Of a stretch of DNA of 39,674 bases, positions 8,063 to 16,463 are shown in pieces. Positions within the stretch are counted from its first letter, which is position 1. Each line of letters begins with the position of its first letter. Source of the stretch: JBBKXP01 sp038251315 (GTDB taxonomy: Bacteria > Pseudomonadota > Alphaproteobacteria > Rhodobacterales > Rhodobacteraceae); the NCBI GenBank assembly GCA_038251315.1, contig JBBSBK010000024.1, positions 1 to 39,674 of the forward strand, in the 5' to 3' direction. Under the pieces are notes generated by a model. That model was not told the DNA's origin, ran no database searches, and saw nothing but the letters and a program-made list of their open reading frames with translations. The position numbers and the translations under genes are program-made.

Positions 8063-9802
8063 ATGACAGCACAGCCCAAGGTCGACATCCACGATCTGCA
8101 ATCGGTCCGACGGGCCGGTGCGGCGAAAGGTGACGTGGTGCTGGGCGACGATTGGGTGGCTCCCGACCCCAGTGCCGACAAGGACCTGCTGGATCAACGG
8201 CGCAAACGCGGACTGGTCAAGCTGAACCGGTCGCCGCTGGCGCGCAAGATCATCACGTTCAATCTTTTGGCGATCATCGTCCTGGTCGCCGGGGTTCTGT
8301 ATATGAACCCCTCGCGCGATAATCTGGCCTATCAACGCGCCAGCGGTCTGGTGAACGAGGCCGAACTGATCGCCGATGTGTTCGAGGCGGGGTTACCCGC
8401 CACCGCGCCGGTCAATCTGGTCAGCGGCGACGGTATCGACGCCGCCGCCACACTCGCAGGGCTCGACCTGCGCGGTGGGATCGAGGTTTTCGTGTTCGAC
8501 CCTTCCGAAGTGCTGGTGGCGCAAAAGTCCGGCACCCTGACAGCGGACAGAATCGATGGCCTGGCTCTGGACGACGGCGGCACTATCATCACCGATTTCC
8601 TGAATGCGATCTGGGATGGGCTGGCCGGGGTTCTGTCACCCACCCGCACCACCCCCGCCGCTGCCGATGCCGAAACCGAGGCGCGCACGAACGTCGCCAA
8701 GGCGCTGCGCGATGGTACCCAGGTTCTGTCGCCCACGGACGCGCAGGGGCGCGCCAGTTTCATCGTATCGACCCCGATCATGAAAGGTGACTCCGCCATC
8801 GGCGTCGTGTCGATCATGAGCGCGGCGGGTGAATTGGACGCGCTGGTCCGCCGCGAACGCGAAATGGTGCTGCAGATGCTGGTCATCGGCGTGCTGGTGT
8901 CGATCGGTCTCAGCCTTGTTCTGGCATCGACCATCGCCAACCCACTGTCCGATCTTGCCGCCGCCGCCGAACTTGGGCGCGACCGCAACGCCCGCAAGAT
9001 GTCGCCCAGTCGCATCCGTATCCCCGACCTGACCGCCCGCCCCGACGAGATCGGGCGTCTGTCCGCCGCTCTGCGCGGCATGGTCGCGGCCCTGTATGAA
9101 CGGATCGAAGGCAACGAACAGTTCGCGGCGGACGTGGCACACGAGATCAAGAACCCGCTCGCCTCGCTGCGGTCAGCGGTCGGCACCATGCGCGTTGCCA
9201 AACGCGACGATCAGCGCGAAAAACTTTTGCAAGTGATCGAACACGACGTCCGCCGCCTTGACCGGCTGGTCAGCGACATTTCCAATGCCTCACGGCTGGA
9301 CAGCGAGCTGGTCAAGGAAGAAGAACAAGAATTCAACCTTCTGATCATGCTGGGTAATATCAACGAATACCTAGGCAACGAGGCGCAGGGCAAAGGTATC
9401 GAATACATTGCCGACCTGCCCGCCGACCCGATCATGGTGCATGGGCTTGAAGGACGTTTGGCACAGGTGTTCGTCAACCTCATCACCAACGCGATTTCGT
9501 TCTGTCAGGACGGCGACGCGATCCGGGTCTGGGCCCGCAAGCGCGAAAACCGGGTGCTGATCGTGGTCGAGGATACCGGCCCCGGCATCCCCGATCAGGC
9601 CCTGACCAAGGTGTTCAAACGGTTCTATTCGGAACGACCCGAGGGGCAGTTCGGCAATAACTCGGGCCTTGGCCTTGCCATTTCGAAGCAGATCGTCGAG
9701 GCGCATGGCGGTGTCATCTGGGCCGAGAACATCCGCCCGACTGAGGCTGACCTGACATCGGACCCGCTGGGTGCGCGGTTCGTCGTCGGCCTGCCGATTT
9801 GA
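8063..9802 (+). CDS. chvG: ChvG-type sensor histidine kinase
   Basis: 579-residue membrane kinase paired with ChvI. A cytoplasmic N-terminal tail of about 70 residues precedes TM1 (IITFNLLAIIVLVAGVLYM), then a periplasmic sensor of about 190 residues, TM2 near residue 270-290 (MLVIGVLVSIGLSLVLAS), a HAMP linker, the phospho-accepting His360 in DVAHEIKNPLASLRSAV, the N-box around NLITNAISF, and G-boxes EDTGPGIPD and GLGLAISKQIVEAHGG. It would sense periplasmic conditions; in rhizobia this activity is restrained by the ExoR protein, which is not in this window. It follows chvI by 3 bases and precedes hprK by 18. Confidence 0.95.
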   Translation: MTAQPKVDIHDLQSVRRAGAAKGDVVLGDDWVAPDPSADKDLLDQRRKRGLVKLNRSPLARKIITFNLLAIIVLVAGVLYMNPSRDNLAYQRASGLVNEAELIADVFEAGLPATAPVNLVSGDGIDAAATLAGLDLRGGIEVFVFDPSEVLVAQKSGTLTADRIDGLALDDGGTIITDFLNAIWDGLAGVLSPTRTTPAAADAETEARTNVAKALRDGTQVLSPTDAQGRASFIVSTPIMKGDSAIGVVSIMSAAGELDALVRREREMVLQMLVIGVLVSIGLSLVLASTIANPLSDLAAAAELGRDRNARKMSPSRIRIPDLTARPDEIGRLSAALRGMVAALYERIEGNEQFAADVAHEIKNPLASLRSAVGTMRVAKRDDQREKLLQVIEHDVRRLDRLVSDISNASRLDSELVKEEEQEFNLLIMLGNINEYLGNEAQGKGIEYIADLPADPIMVHGLEGRLAQVFVNLITNAISFCQDGDAIRVWARKRENRVLIVVEDTGPGIPDQALTKVFKRFYSERPEGQFGNNSGLGLAISKQIVEAHGGVIWAENIRPTEADLTSDPLGARFVVGLPI

Positions 9803-9820
9803 TCGGGGGCGGGACGTGCG

Positions 9821-10243
9821 ATGTCGGCCCCGCTTGTCCTTCATGCCACCTGCGTTGCCTTAGGTGATCGTGCCGTCGTGATCACCGGCGCGTCCGGCAG
9901 GGGCAAATCTGCGTTGGGGTTAGGCCTGATGTCACTGGGCTGCACCCTTGTCGCCGATGACCGCACCGAACTGACTGCCGAGACCAGCACTCTGATTGCC
10001 CGTTGCCCCTTGGCGCTGCAAGGACTGATCGAAGCCCGCGGCGTCGGCATTTTGCGCGCCGACACGATCGCGCACGCCACTGTTGCCCTTTCGGTCGATC
10101 TGGACCAGACTGAAACCGACCGGTTTCCGCCGCAACGCAGCGTCACTTGGCTGAACCTATCCATCCCCCTTTTACACAAGGTCGAGAGTGCCCATTTTGC
10201 CGCCGCAATCCTGCAATATCTAAGGGCAGGACGGAGACCGTGA
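9821..10243 (+). CDS. hprK: HPr kinase/phosphorylase, short alphaproteobacterial form
   Basis: 140 residues, about half the Gram-positive enzyme: only the catalytic domain is present, without the N-terminal domain. The Walker A loop ITGASGRGKSAL is at residues 21-32 with Lys29, followed by LVADDRTEL, and the family signature appears as EARGVGILRAD. It would phosphorylate and dephosphorylate Ser46 of HPr, which is encoded three genes later and carries that serine. It sits in the ChvIG operon, 18 bases after chvG, and its stop codon directly abuts the ATG of rapZ. The short form is normal for alphaproteobacteria. Confidence 0.93.
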   Translation: MSAPLVLHATCVALGDRAVVITGASGRGKSALGLGLMSLGCTLVADDRTELTAETSTLIARCPLALQGLIEARGVGILRADTIAHATVALSVDLDQTETDRFPPQRSVTWLNLSIPLLHKVESAHFAAAILQYLRAGRRP

Positions 10244-11155
10244 ATGCACCCTGACACCGACACCAAACAGCGCATCGTGCTGGTCACCGGCCCTTCTGGT
10301 GCCGGGCGGTCGACGGCGATCAACGCGCTCGAGGATCAGGGGTTCGAGGTGATCGACAATCTGCCGCTGTCGCTCCTCGACCACTTGCTTGCAGGCCCGG
10401 CTATCGGTCGCCCTCTCGCGCTTGGCCTTGATGTGCGTAATCGCGACTTTGGCGTCGACGCCCTGATCGCCGCCATCGACCGGTTGACGACGGCCAACAC
10501 TGTGGCTCTCCAGGTGCTTTACATCGACTGTCCCGAAGACGAACTGGTGCGCCGCTATTCCGAGACCCGGCGCAGGCACCCTCTCGCCCCGGCCGAGCCG
10601 CCGGTGCAGGGCATCCAGCGCGAACGCGATCTGCTGGTGCCGATCCGGGCGCGGGCCGATTTCCTGATCGACACCGGCGGGATGACCCCGCACGATCTGC
10701 GCGCCGAACTGGAAACCTGGTTTGCCACCGACGGCGCGGGGCTGATGGGCGTGTCGGTGCAGTCGTTTTCCTACAAACGCGGGCTTCCCCGGGGTCTGGA
10801 CATCGTGATGGATTGCCGGTTTCTGCGCAAACCACATTGGGACTCCGGCCGGCGCGCGTTTAACGGCCTTGACCCTGCGGTCGATGCACATGTCGCCGAC
10901 GATCCACTGTTCGATGCTTTCTTTGACGGGCTGGTCGCGCAGATCCTGCTGCTGCTCCCCGCCTTCAAGGCCGAGGGCAAATCGCATCTGGCGATCGGGC
11001 TGGGGTGTACCGGCGGGCAACACCGTTCGGTCGCCGTGACCGAGCGACTGGCCAAGGCCCTTGCGGCGGCAGGGTGGCAGGTGTCTAAACGCCATCGGGA
11101 ATTGGAGCGGCAGACCGGGACGGTTGCAGCGGCAAAACAGGGACTGGGCGCGTGA
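10244..11155 (+). CDS. rapZ: RapZ-family RNase adapter / nucleotide-binding protein
   Basis: 303 residues. The N-terminal P-loop domain (about 1-150) begins IVLVTGPSGAGRSTAINALEDQG and continues to VIDNLPLSLL. The C-terminal domain carries the conserved GCTGGQHRSV near residue 260. In Escherichia coli RapZ binds small RNAs and glucosamine-6-phosphate and guides RNase E to GlmZ; the alphaproteobacterial role is less clear, but the link with HprK and HPr is widespread. Unusual point: residue 22 in the Walker A motif is Arg (codon CGG at 10307-10309) where the consensus has Lys. Its start immediately follows the hprK stop, and its own stop overlaps the GTG of the next gene. Confidence 0.95.
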   Translation: MHPDTDTKQRIVLVTGPSGAGRSTAINALEDQGFEVIDNLPLSLLDHLLAGPAIGRPLALGLDVRNRDFGVDALIAAIDRLTTANTVALQVLYIDCPEDELVRRYSETRRRHPLAPAEPPVQGIQRERDLLVPIRARADFLIDTGGMTPHDLRAELETWFATDGAGLMGVSVQSFSYKRGLPRGLDIVMDCRFLRKPHWDSGRRAFNGLDPAVDAHVADDPLFDAFFDGLVAQILLLLPAFKAEGKSHLAIGLGCTGGQHRSVAVTERLAKALAAAGWQVSKRHRELERQTGTVAAAKQGLGA

Positions 11156-11550
11156 TCGGCATTGTGATCGTGGCACATGGCGGGCTGGCAAGGGAATACC
11201 TTGCCGCGGTCGAACACGTGGTCGGCCCGCAATCGGGCATTACCGCCATCGCCATCACCCCCGAAGACGACCGCGCCTCTAAACAGACCGAGATTTGCAA
11301 TGCCGCCGACGCTGTCGACACCGGCGCGGGCGTGGTGATCGTGACCGACATCTTTGGCGGATCGCCGTCGAACCTGTCGTTGCGCGCCTGCAGCCTGCAG
11401 AACCGGCGCATCGTCTATGGGATGAACCTGCCGCTGCTCATCAAGCTGGCGAAATCGCGTAGCAAATCGGTGCCAGATGCGGTCGAAGCGGCAATTGCCG
11501 CCGGGCGCAAATATATCAACTGCCATACGGTCGGTCTGGTGGCCGAGTGA
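11152..11550 (+). CDS. PTS mannose-type EIIA component
   Basis: 132-residue cytoplasmic protein of the EIIA-Man fold. It begins MIGIVIVAHGGLAREYL with the phosphorylatable His9 (His10 in the Escherichia coli domain), and contains VIVTDIFGGSPSNLS, a family signature. It would accept phosphate from HPr. No sugar-specific EIIB/EIIC genes are next to it, so the role is probably regulatory. The start is GTG at 11152 inside GTGA, overlapping the rapZ stop by 4 bases, and its own stop overlaps the next GTG in the same way, which suggests translational coupling along the cluster. Confidence 0.92.
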   Translation: MIGIVIVAHGGLAREYLAAVEHVVGPQSGITAIAITPEDDRASKQTEICNAADAVDTGAGVVIVTDIFGGSPSNLSLRACSLQNRRIVYGMNLPLLIKLAKSRSKSVPDAVEAAIAAGRKYINCHTVGLVAE

Positions 11551-11816
11551 CGACGCGGCGGTTAAAGATCGTCAACATCAAGGGTCTGCACGCCCGCGCG
11601 TCGGCCAAGCTGGTCGAAGTGGTCGAGGCGCACGACGCCCAGGCGACAGTCCGCAAGGACGGGCTGGATGCCGGCGGCGACAGCATCATGGGGCTTTTGA
11701 TGTTGGCAGCCAGCAAGGGAAGCTTTATTGAGGTCGAAACGAGGGGCCCCGCCGCCGAGGCCCTTGCAGATGCGATCACGGCCCTTGTTGCTGACAAGTT
11801 CGGCGAGGGCGATTAG
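11547..11816 (+). CDS. ptsH: Phosphocarrier protein HPr
   Basis: 89-residue HPr. His15 sits in the active-site segment KGLHARASAK and would be phosphorylated by enzyme I. Ser46 sits in GDSIMGLLML and is the target of HprK. Both lie at the standard positions when the GTG at 11547 is used as start. The gene overlaps the EIIA gene by 4 bases. With HprK, RapZ and EIIA-Man but no permease, this is a signalling phosphorelay; enzyme I is not in this window. Confidence 0.95.
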   Translation: MTTRRLKIVNIKGLHARASAKLVEVVEAHDAQATVRKDGLDAGGDSIMGLLMLAASKGSFIEVETRGPAAEALADAITALVADKFGEGD

Positions 11817-11857
11817 GGGCGCAAGCAACCCTGAGTGAGACGATAAAGGATGCAGGT

Positions 11858-12730
11858 TTGACCGACACGATTCAGGACATGTCGCGGCGAGCCACGCCGC
11901 CGGACGCGCCTAAGGTCTATGACCGGCGCAGCCTGACCTATTCCAACACCTTCGACAGTTCGCTCAAACGACTGTTCATCCGCGCCATCGAGGTGCTGAC
12001 TGCAAAAAAGCGGATCGTACGGCGGATTCGCCAGTTCGAACTTTTGGGTGCGCCAACCGGTCAGGCGTTCTGGCCGGCGACGATGAAGGTGATGGGCATC
12101 GACCTGCGCACGCCCCAGACGCAACTGGCCAACATCCCGGCGACCGGCCCGGTCATTCTGGTCGCCAACCATCCGCACGGGCTGGTCGACGGGATGATTC
12201 TGGCCGATCTGATCGGACGCCGGCGGAACGACTACCGCATCCTGACTCGCAGCCTGCTGACCGGGATCGACCAGAGTGCGGCCACCTACATGATCCCGGT
12301 GCCGTTCCCGCACGAACCCGACGCCCAGCGCAAGATGGTCGAGATGCGCGCGACCGCGATGGCGCATTTGAAAAACGGCGGGCTGGTGGCGATATTCCCA
12401 TCCGGCGTCGTCGCCACTTCCGAAACCATGTTCGGGCCCGCGATCGAGGCCGAGTGGAATTTGTTCACCGCCAAGATGATCCGCACCTCCGGCGCAACCG
12501 TGGTGCCATGCAAGTTTCAGGGATCGAATTCGCGCTGGTATCAGATCGCAAACCGGATTTCCCCGGCAATCCGGCAGGGCCTGCTGCTTTACGAGGTGGT
12601 ACATTCGTTCGACACACCGCAGGCCCCGGTGATCGGTGCCCCGATTCCCCCCGAGGCGATGGCCGAACGGGCCAAGGATCAGCGGGCTTTCATGACCTGG
12701 CTGCGGGACAGGACGCTGGCGCTTGGCTAG
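11858..12730 (+). CDS. Lysophospholipid / glycerol-phosphate acyltransferase family protein
   Basis: 290-residue PlsC-like acyltransferase, probably membrane associated, transferring acyl chains in phospholipid or other lipid synthesis. The catalytic motif reads NHPHGLVDG: five residues lie between the first His and the Asp, unlike the usual HX4D. The second block FPSGVVATSE is the FPEG-like motif. The start is most likely TTG 11858 behind AAAGGA; an internal ATG at 11879 is the alternative. It lies 41 bases after ptsH and may be read from the same transcript. It converges on the next gene with a 12-base gap. The exact acceptor lipid is unknown. Confidence 0.8.
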   Translation: MTDTIQDMSRRATPPDAPKVYDRRSLTYSNTFDSSLKRLFIRAIEVLTAKKRIVRRIRQFELLGAPTGQAFWPATMKVMGIDLRTPQTQLANIPATGPVILVANHPHGLVDGMILADLIGRRRNDYRILTRSLLTGIDQSAATYMIPVPFPHEPDAQRKMVEMRATAMAHLKNGGLVAIFPSGVVATSETMFGPAIEAEWNLFTAKMIRTSGATVVPCKFQGSNSRWYQIANRISPAIRQGLLLYEVVHSFDTPQAPVIGAPIPPEAMAERAKDQRAFMTWLRDRTLALG

Positions 12731-12742
12731 CACAGTTCAGAA

Positions 12743-13618
12743 TTAGCGCGTCGGCACCGGTTCGTCGCCGCGATAATCGTAGAACCCGCGTTTCGCTTTG
12801 CGGCCCAGCCACCCGGCCTCGACATATTTGGTCAGCAGCGGACAGGGCCGGTATTTGGTATCGGCCAGCCCGTCATGCAGCACGTTCATGATCGCAAGGC
12901 AGGTGTCCAGCCCGATGAAATCGGCCAGTTCCAGCGGCCCCATCGGGTGATTGGCCCCCAATCGCAGTGAGGTGTCGATGGATTTGACCGATCCGACACC
13001 TTCGTAAAGCGTGTAGATCGCCTCGTTGATCATCGGCATCAGGATGCGGTTGACGATAAAGCCGGGAAAATCCTCGGCTGCGGTCGATGTTTTGCCCAGT
13101 TTGGCCACGACCTCCTGACAGGCGGTAAACGTCGGCTCGTCCGTGGCGATCCCGCGGATTAGTTCGACGAGTTGCATGATCGGCACCGGGTTCATGAAAT
13201 GAAACCCCATGAATTTTTCCGGCCGGTCGGTGCGCGCCGCCAGCCGCGTGATCGAAATTGACGAGGTGTTCGAGGTCAGGATCGTGTCGGGTTTCAGATG
13301 CGGCACGAGATCTTCGAAAATGGCGATCTTGACGGTTTCACGTTCGGTCGCTGCCTCGATGATCAGGTCGCTTTTGCCCAGATCGGTCAGGGTCGGGGTG
13401 GTCGAAATGCGCGCCATTGCTGCCACCTTGGCATCGGCCTTGATGAGATCGCGGCTGACTTGCCGGTCAAGGTTCCGCCCGATCAGGGCCACCCCTGCAT
13501 CCAGTGCGTCCTGACTGATGTCGGTCATCAGCACGTCATATCCGGCCAGCGCAAAGACATGCGCAATCCCGTTGCCCATCTGCCCGGCGCCGACGATGCC
13601 TACCTTTTCGATGCCCAT
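12743..13618 (-). CDS. 3-hydroxybutyryl-CoA dehydrogenase
   Basis: 291-residue NAD(P)-dependent enzyme that interconverts acetoacetyl-CoA and 3-hydroxybutyryl-CoA in fatty-acid or polyhydroxybutyrate metabolism. The Rossmann motif GIVGAGQMGNGIAHVFALAGY is at residues 6-26; SSISITRLA and MGFHFMNPVPIM mark the catalytic region with its His; the C-terminal helical domain ends in HPMGPLELADFIGLD and LGRKAKRGFYDY. I start at ATG 13618 (MGIEKVG); the frame runs 64 codons further but that part is not protein-like. The neighbouring etfAB genes suggest a shared role in acyl-CoA oxidation. hbd or paaH would be usual names; I leave the symbol open. Confidence 0.93.
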   Translation of the reverse strand: MGIEKVGIVGAGQMGNGIAHVFALAGYDVLMTDISQDALDAGVALIGRNLDRQVSRDLIKADAKVAAMARISTTPTLTDLGKSDLIIEAATERETVKIAIFEDLVPHLKPDTILTSNTSSISITRLAARTDRPEKFMGFHFMNPVPIMQLVELIRGIATDEPTFTACQEVVAKLGKTSTAAEDFPGFIVNRILMPMINEAIYTLYEGVGSVKSIDTSLRLGANHPMGPLELADFIGLDTCLAIMNVLHDGLADTKYRPCPLLTKYVEAGWLGRKAKRGFYDYRGDEPVPTR

Positions 13619-13641
13619 GCACGCTGCGCCCTTGTATTGAC

Positions 13642-13671
13642 CCCGGCCATCATAGGCCTGCGAAGGCCGGG
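13642..13671. other. 7-bp inverted repeat in the 3-hydroxybutyryl-CoA dehydrogenase leader
   Basis: CCCGGCC (13642-13648) and GGCCGGG (13665-13671) can pair across a 16-base loop, 24 to 53 bases upstream of the start codon at 13618. It could be a leader hairpin or an operator. No T-run follows, so a terminator is unlikely. Confidence 0.3.
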
Positions 13672-13786
13672 CTATCAAGGCGCCGGGATCGTTAAAATGC
13701 GCTTCAAAGTCCGGCCTTATCCTTTTGGCAATGCCTGTCGGTGATTCTGTCTGACGGTGAGTGAACTGAACTAGTGGCGGGAAAAC

Positions 13787-14638
13787 ATGAAACACGACAC
13801 GCTTGAACAAGCGGGGCTATCGTATGCCCCGTGTCATTACGGGATGAGCCGGAACAGCTTTCGCGGGCCGCGCCGGCCCCTTGATAAGCCCTATATCGCG
13901 GTGATCGGGGGCACCAACACCTATGGCAAATACATCGAACGCCCTTATCCATCGCTGCTGGAAAAGGCGATAGGCAAGCCTTGCGTCAACTTTGGCCTGG
14001 TCAACGCCAGCGTCGATGCCTTTATCCACGATCCGACCATCGTCGCGGCGGCGCATGATGCCGATCTGACCGTGGTGCAGATCATGGGCGCGCAAAACCT
14101 GTCGAACCGGTTCTACAAGGTGCATCCGCGCCGCAATGACCGGTTTCTGGGGGCATCCACCGTGCTGCGGGCGATTTACGACGATGTCGATTTCGCCGAT
14201 TTCAACTTTACCCGGCACATGCTGGGGGCCTTGTACAAACGCAGCCCTGACCGGTTCGAGATTCTGCGCGAGGAATTGCAGGCGGCGTGGATCGCCCGCA
14301 TGTCCAGCGTATTGCAGCAAATCGGCCCGCGTGTGGTGCTGATGTGGCTGTCAGACGCGCCTTTGACCGACGATCATTGGGCACATCGGCCACAACCGTT
14401 TCGTGCCGATCCGATGTTCGTCAGCCGGGCAATGGTCGAACAGATACGTCACCGGGTGATCGACCTGATCGAGGTTGAACCGACCGCCGCCGCACGGGTC
14501 CAAGGCACCAAGGGGATGATCTATCCGCTGCTGCACGCCGATGCCGCCGCCGAGGTGCTGAGTGTGGCGACGCATTACGAGGCCGCCGATCAACTGGTGC
14601 CGGTGCTGCGCCGCGCATTGGCATCGCTGCCCGAATGA
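13787..14638 (+). CDS. DUF6473 family protein
   Basis: 283-residue soluble protein of a family I know mainly from Rhodobacterales. The N-terminal part is most distinctive: SYAPCHYGMSRNSFRGPRRP, then a strand-turn VIGGTNTYGKYIERPYP at about residues 44-60, then NFGLVNASVDAF. The order of a Gly-rich turn, an Asn-containing turn, and a C-terminal HADAAAEVL helix recalls SGNH-type hydrolases, but the Ser nucleophile motif is not plain, so this is only a structural guess. There is no signal peptide. It is monocistronic, followed by a strong terminator. Biological role unknown. Confidence 0.8.
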   Translation: MKHDTLEQAGLSYAPCHYGMSRNSFRGPRRPLDKPYIAVIGGTNTYGKYIERPYPSLLEKAIGKPCVNFGLVNASVDAFIHDPTIVAAAHDADLTVVQIMGAQNLSNRFYKVHPRRNDRFLGASTVLRAIYDDVDFADFNFTRHMLGALYKRSPDRFEILREELQAAWIARMSSVLQQIGPRVVLMWLSDAPLTDDHWAHRPQPFRADPMFVSRAMVEQIRHRVIDLIEVEPTAAARVQGTKGMIYPLLHADAAAEVLSVATHYEAADQLVPVLRRALASLPE

Positions 14639-14642
14639 ACCG

Positions 14643-14673
14643 ACAAAGGGCCCGTGCGATGCGGGCCCTTTGT
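14643..14673. terminator. Bidirectional intrinsic terminator
   Basis: Perfect 12-bp stem ACAAAGGGCCCG / CGGGCCCTTTGT with a 7-base loop (TGCGATG), directly between the convergent DUF6473 and etfA stops. The T-rich side TTTGTTCTGT follows on the plus strand, and AAA pairs make the opposite strand work as well. Confidence 0.85.
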
Positions 14674-14690
14674 TCTGTCATCGCAATTTT

Positions 14691-15617
14691 TCAGAGCTTG
14701 CCGACAAGCTCCGGCACCGCCGTGAACAAGTCCGCGACCAAACCAAAATCGGCGACCTGAAAGATCGGCGCCTCTTCGTCCTTGTTAATCGCGACGATGA
14801 CTTTGCTGTCTTTCATGCCCGCAAGGTGCTGGATAGCGCCCGAGATGCCGACGGCGACATACAGATCGGGTGCCACAACCTTGCCGGTCTGTCCAACCTG
14901 CCAGTCGTTGGGCGCATAGCCCGAATCGACCGCCGCGCGGGATGCCCCGACAGCCGCGCCCAATTTGTCGGCCAGCGATTCGATCAGCGCGAAATCGTCC
15001 TTTGACCCGACCCCGCGCCCACCCGACACCACAATGCCAGCACTGGTCAGTTCAGGACGGTCGGACGCCGCAACCTTGTCTTCGACCCAAGACGAAAGCC
15101 CCGGATTTTCACCCTTGGCGATGGATTCGACAGGGGCCGACCCGCCATTGCCTGCGGCATCGAACGCCGAAAACCGCACTGACACGACCTTTTTTGTGTC
15201 CGACGATTTCACCGTCTGGATGGCGTTGCCCGCATAGATGGGCCGCTCGAACGTATCACTATCGACGATCCCCGACACATCGGTGATCACCATGACATCC
15301 AGCAACGCAGCGACGCGCGGCAGGATGTTTTTGGCATCCGTGGTCGCGGGCGCGACGATGTGGTCATAATCGCCTGCCAACGACGCGATCAGAGCGGCGG
15401 CAGGTTCAGCAAGGCGATGGCCATACAACGCATCCTCGGCGACCAGCACCTTTTTCACGCCGTCGATGGTCGCGGCTTCTTTCGCCGCAGCCGACGCCTT
15501 CGCTCCGCAAGCCAGCACGGTCACATCGCCCAAGGATTGGACCGCAGCCACGGTTTTCGCGGTCGCATCCATCGACAGGGCGCCATCGGTAATTTCCGCC
15601 AGAACAAGAACAGCCAT
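14691..15617 (-). CDS. etfA: Electron transfer flavoprotein subunit alpha
   Basis: 308-residue FAD-binding subunit of ETF, which takes electrons from acyl-CoA dehydrogenases and gives them to ETF-ubiquinone oxidoreductase. The C-terminal FAD domain is intact: SGGRGVGSKDDFALIE, GAAVGASRAAVDSGYAPNDWQVGQTGK (split here for reading), VAVGISGAIQHLAGM, and VAINKDEEAPIFQVADFGLV. Length is normal. Its ATG overlaps the etfB stop by one base (TGATG), so the two are translationally coupled in the order etfB-etfA. Confidence 0.97.
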   Translation of the reverse strand: MAVLVLAEITDGALSMDATAKTVAAVQSLGDVTVLACGAKASAAAKEAATIDGVKKVLVAEDALYGHRLAEPAAALIASLAGDYDHIVAPATTDAKNILPRVAALLDVMVITDVSGIVDSDTFERPIYAGNAIQTVKSSDTKKVVSVRFSAFDAAGNGGSAPVESIAKGENPGLSSWVEDKVAASDRPELTSAGIVVSGGRGVGSKDDFALIESLADKLGAAVGASRAAVDSGYAPNDWQVGQTGKVVAPDLYVAVGISGAIQHLAGMKDSKVIVAINKDEEAPIFQVADFGLVADLFTAVPELVGKL

Positions 15618-16375
15618 CAGATGACCCCCGCTTCTTTAAGTTTTTCGACCAGTTCATCGACCGACTTGACGATGACGCCCGCTTTGCGGGTGTCCGGTTC
15701 GGATGTTTTCACGATCTTCAGGCGCGGGGTGACATCGACGCCGTAATCGGCGGGCGTCTTTTCATCCAACTGCTTTTTCTTGGCCTTCATGATGTTGGGC
15801 AGCGACGCATAACGCGGTTCGTTCAGCCGCAGATCGACCGACACGATGGTCGGCATCGTCACCTCGATGGTCTGCAACCCGCCGTCGACTTCGCGGGTCA
15901 CGCGGGCCTTGTCGCCTTCGATATCGAGCGATGATGCAAAGGTGGCTTGGCTCCACCCCAGCAGCGCCGAAAGCATCTGTCCGGTGGCGTTCATGTCGTT
16001 GTCGATCGCCTGCTTGCCGCACAGAACCAGCCCAGGCGCTTCGTCCTTGACCACGGCGGCCAGCAGTTTCGCCACGGCCAGCGGTTCGATGTCGGTATGG
16101 ACGTCGTCGGTGGCGATAATCAGAATGGCCCGGTCTGCCCCCATCGCCAGTGCCGTGCGCAGGGTTTCCTGGTTCTGTTTGACGCCGATGGACACCGCGA
16201 TGACCTCGTCTGCCTTACCGGCTTCTTTAAGGCGGATTGCTTCTTCGACGGCAATCTCGTCGAACGGGTTCATCGACATCTTGACGTTGGCAAGATCGAC
16301 ACCGCTGCCGTCCGCCTTGACGCGAACCTTGACGTTGTAGTCGATCACGCGCTTGACGGGCACAAGAACCTTCAT
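15617..16375 (-). CDS. etfB: Electron transfer flavoprotein subunit beta
   Basis: 252-residue AMP-binding subunit of ETF. It starts MKVLVPVKRVIDYNVKVRV; the NPFDEIAVEEAIRLKE helix near residue 39 and the later CGKQAIDNDMNATGQM and VTREVDGGLQTIEV blocks are family signatures. I start at ATG 16375 behind ACGGAGAA; ten further upstream codons in frame lack a site. The leader contains TGCA-N6-GCGCAAT (16390-16406), a motif also found before the acyl-CoA dehydrogenase at 2213-3898. It diverges from smpB across 186 bp. Confidence 0.97.
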   Translation of the reverse strand: MKVLVPVKRVIDYNVKVRVKADGSGVDLANVKMSMNPFDEIAVEEAIRLKEAGKADEVIAVSIGVKQNQETLRTALAMGADRAILIIATDDVHTDIEPLAVAKLLAAVVKDEAPGLVLCGKQAIDNDMNATGQMLSALLGWSQATFASSLDIEGDKARVTREVDGGLQTIEVTMPTIVSVDLRLNEPRYASLPNIMKAKKKQLDEKTPADYGVDVTPRLKIVKTSEPDTRKAGVIVKSVDELVEKLKEAGVI

Positions 16376-16463
16376 GCGTATTCTCCGTATGCAAATGGGG
16401 CGCAATTATCTTGCGGTGATGTAACGCGGGTGGCCCGCGGAAAATAGTGCAAAATCGACGCGG

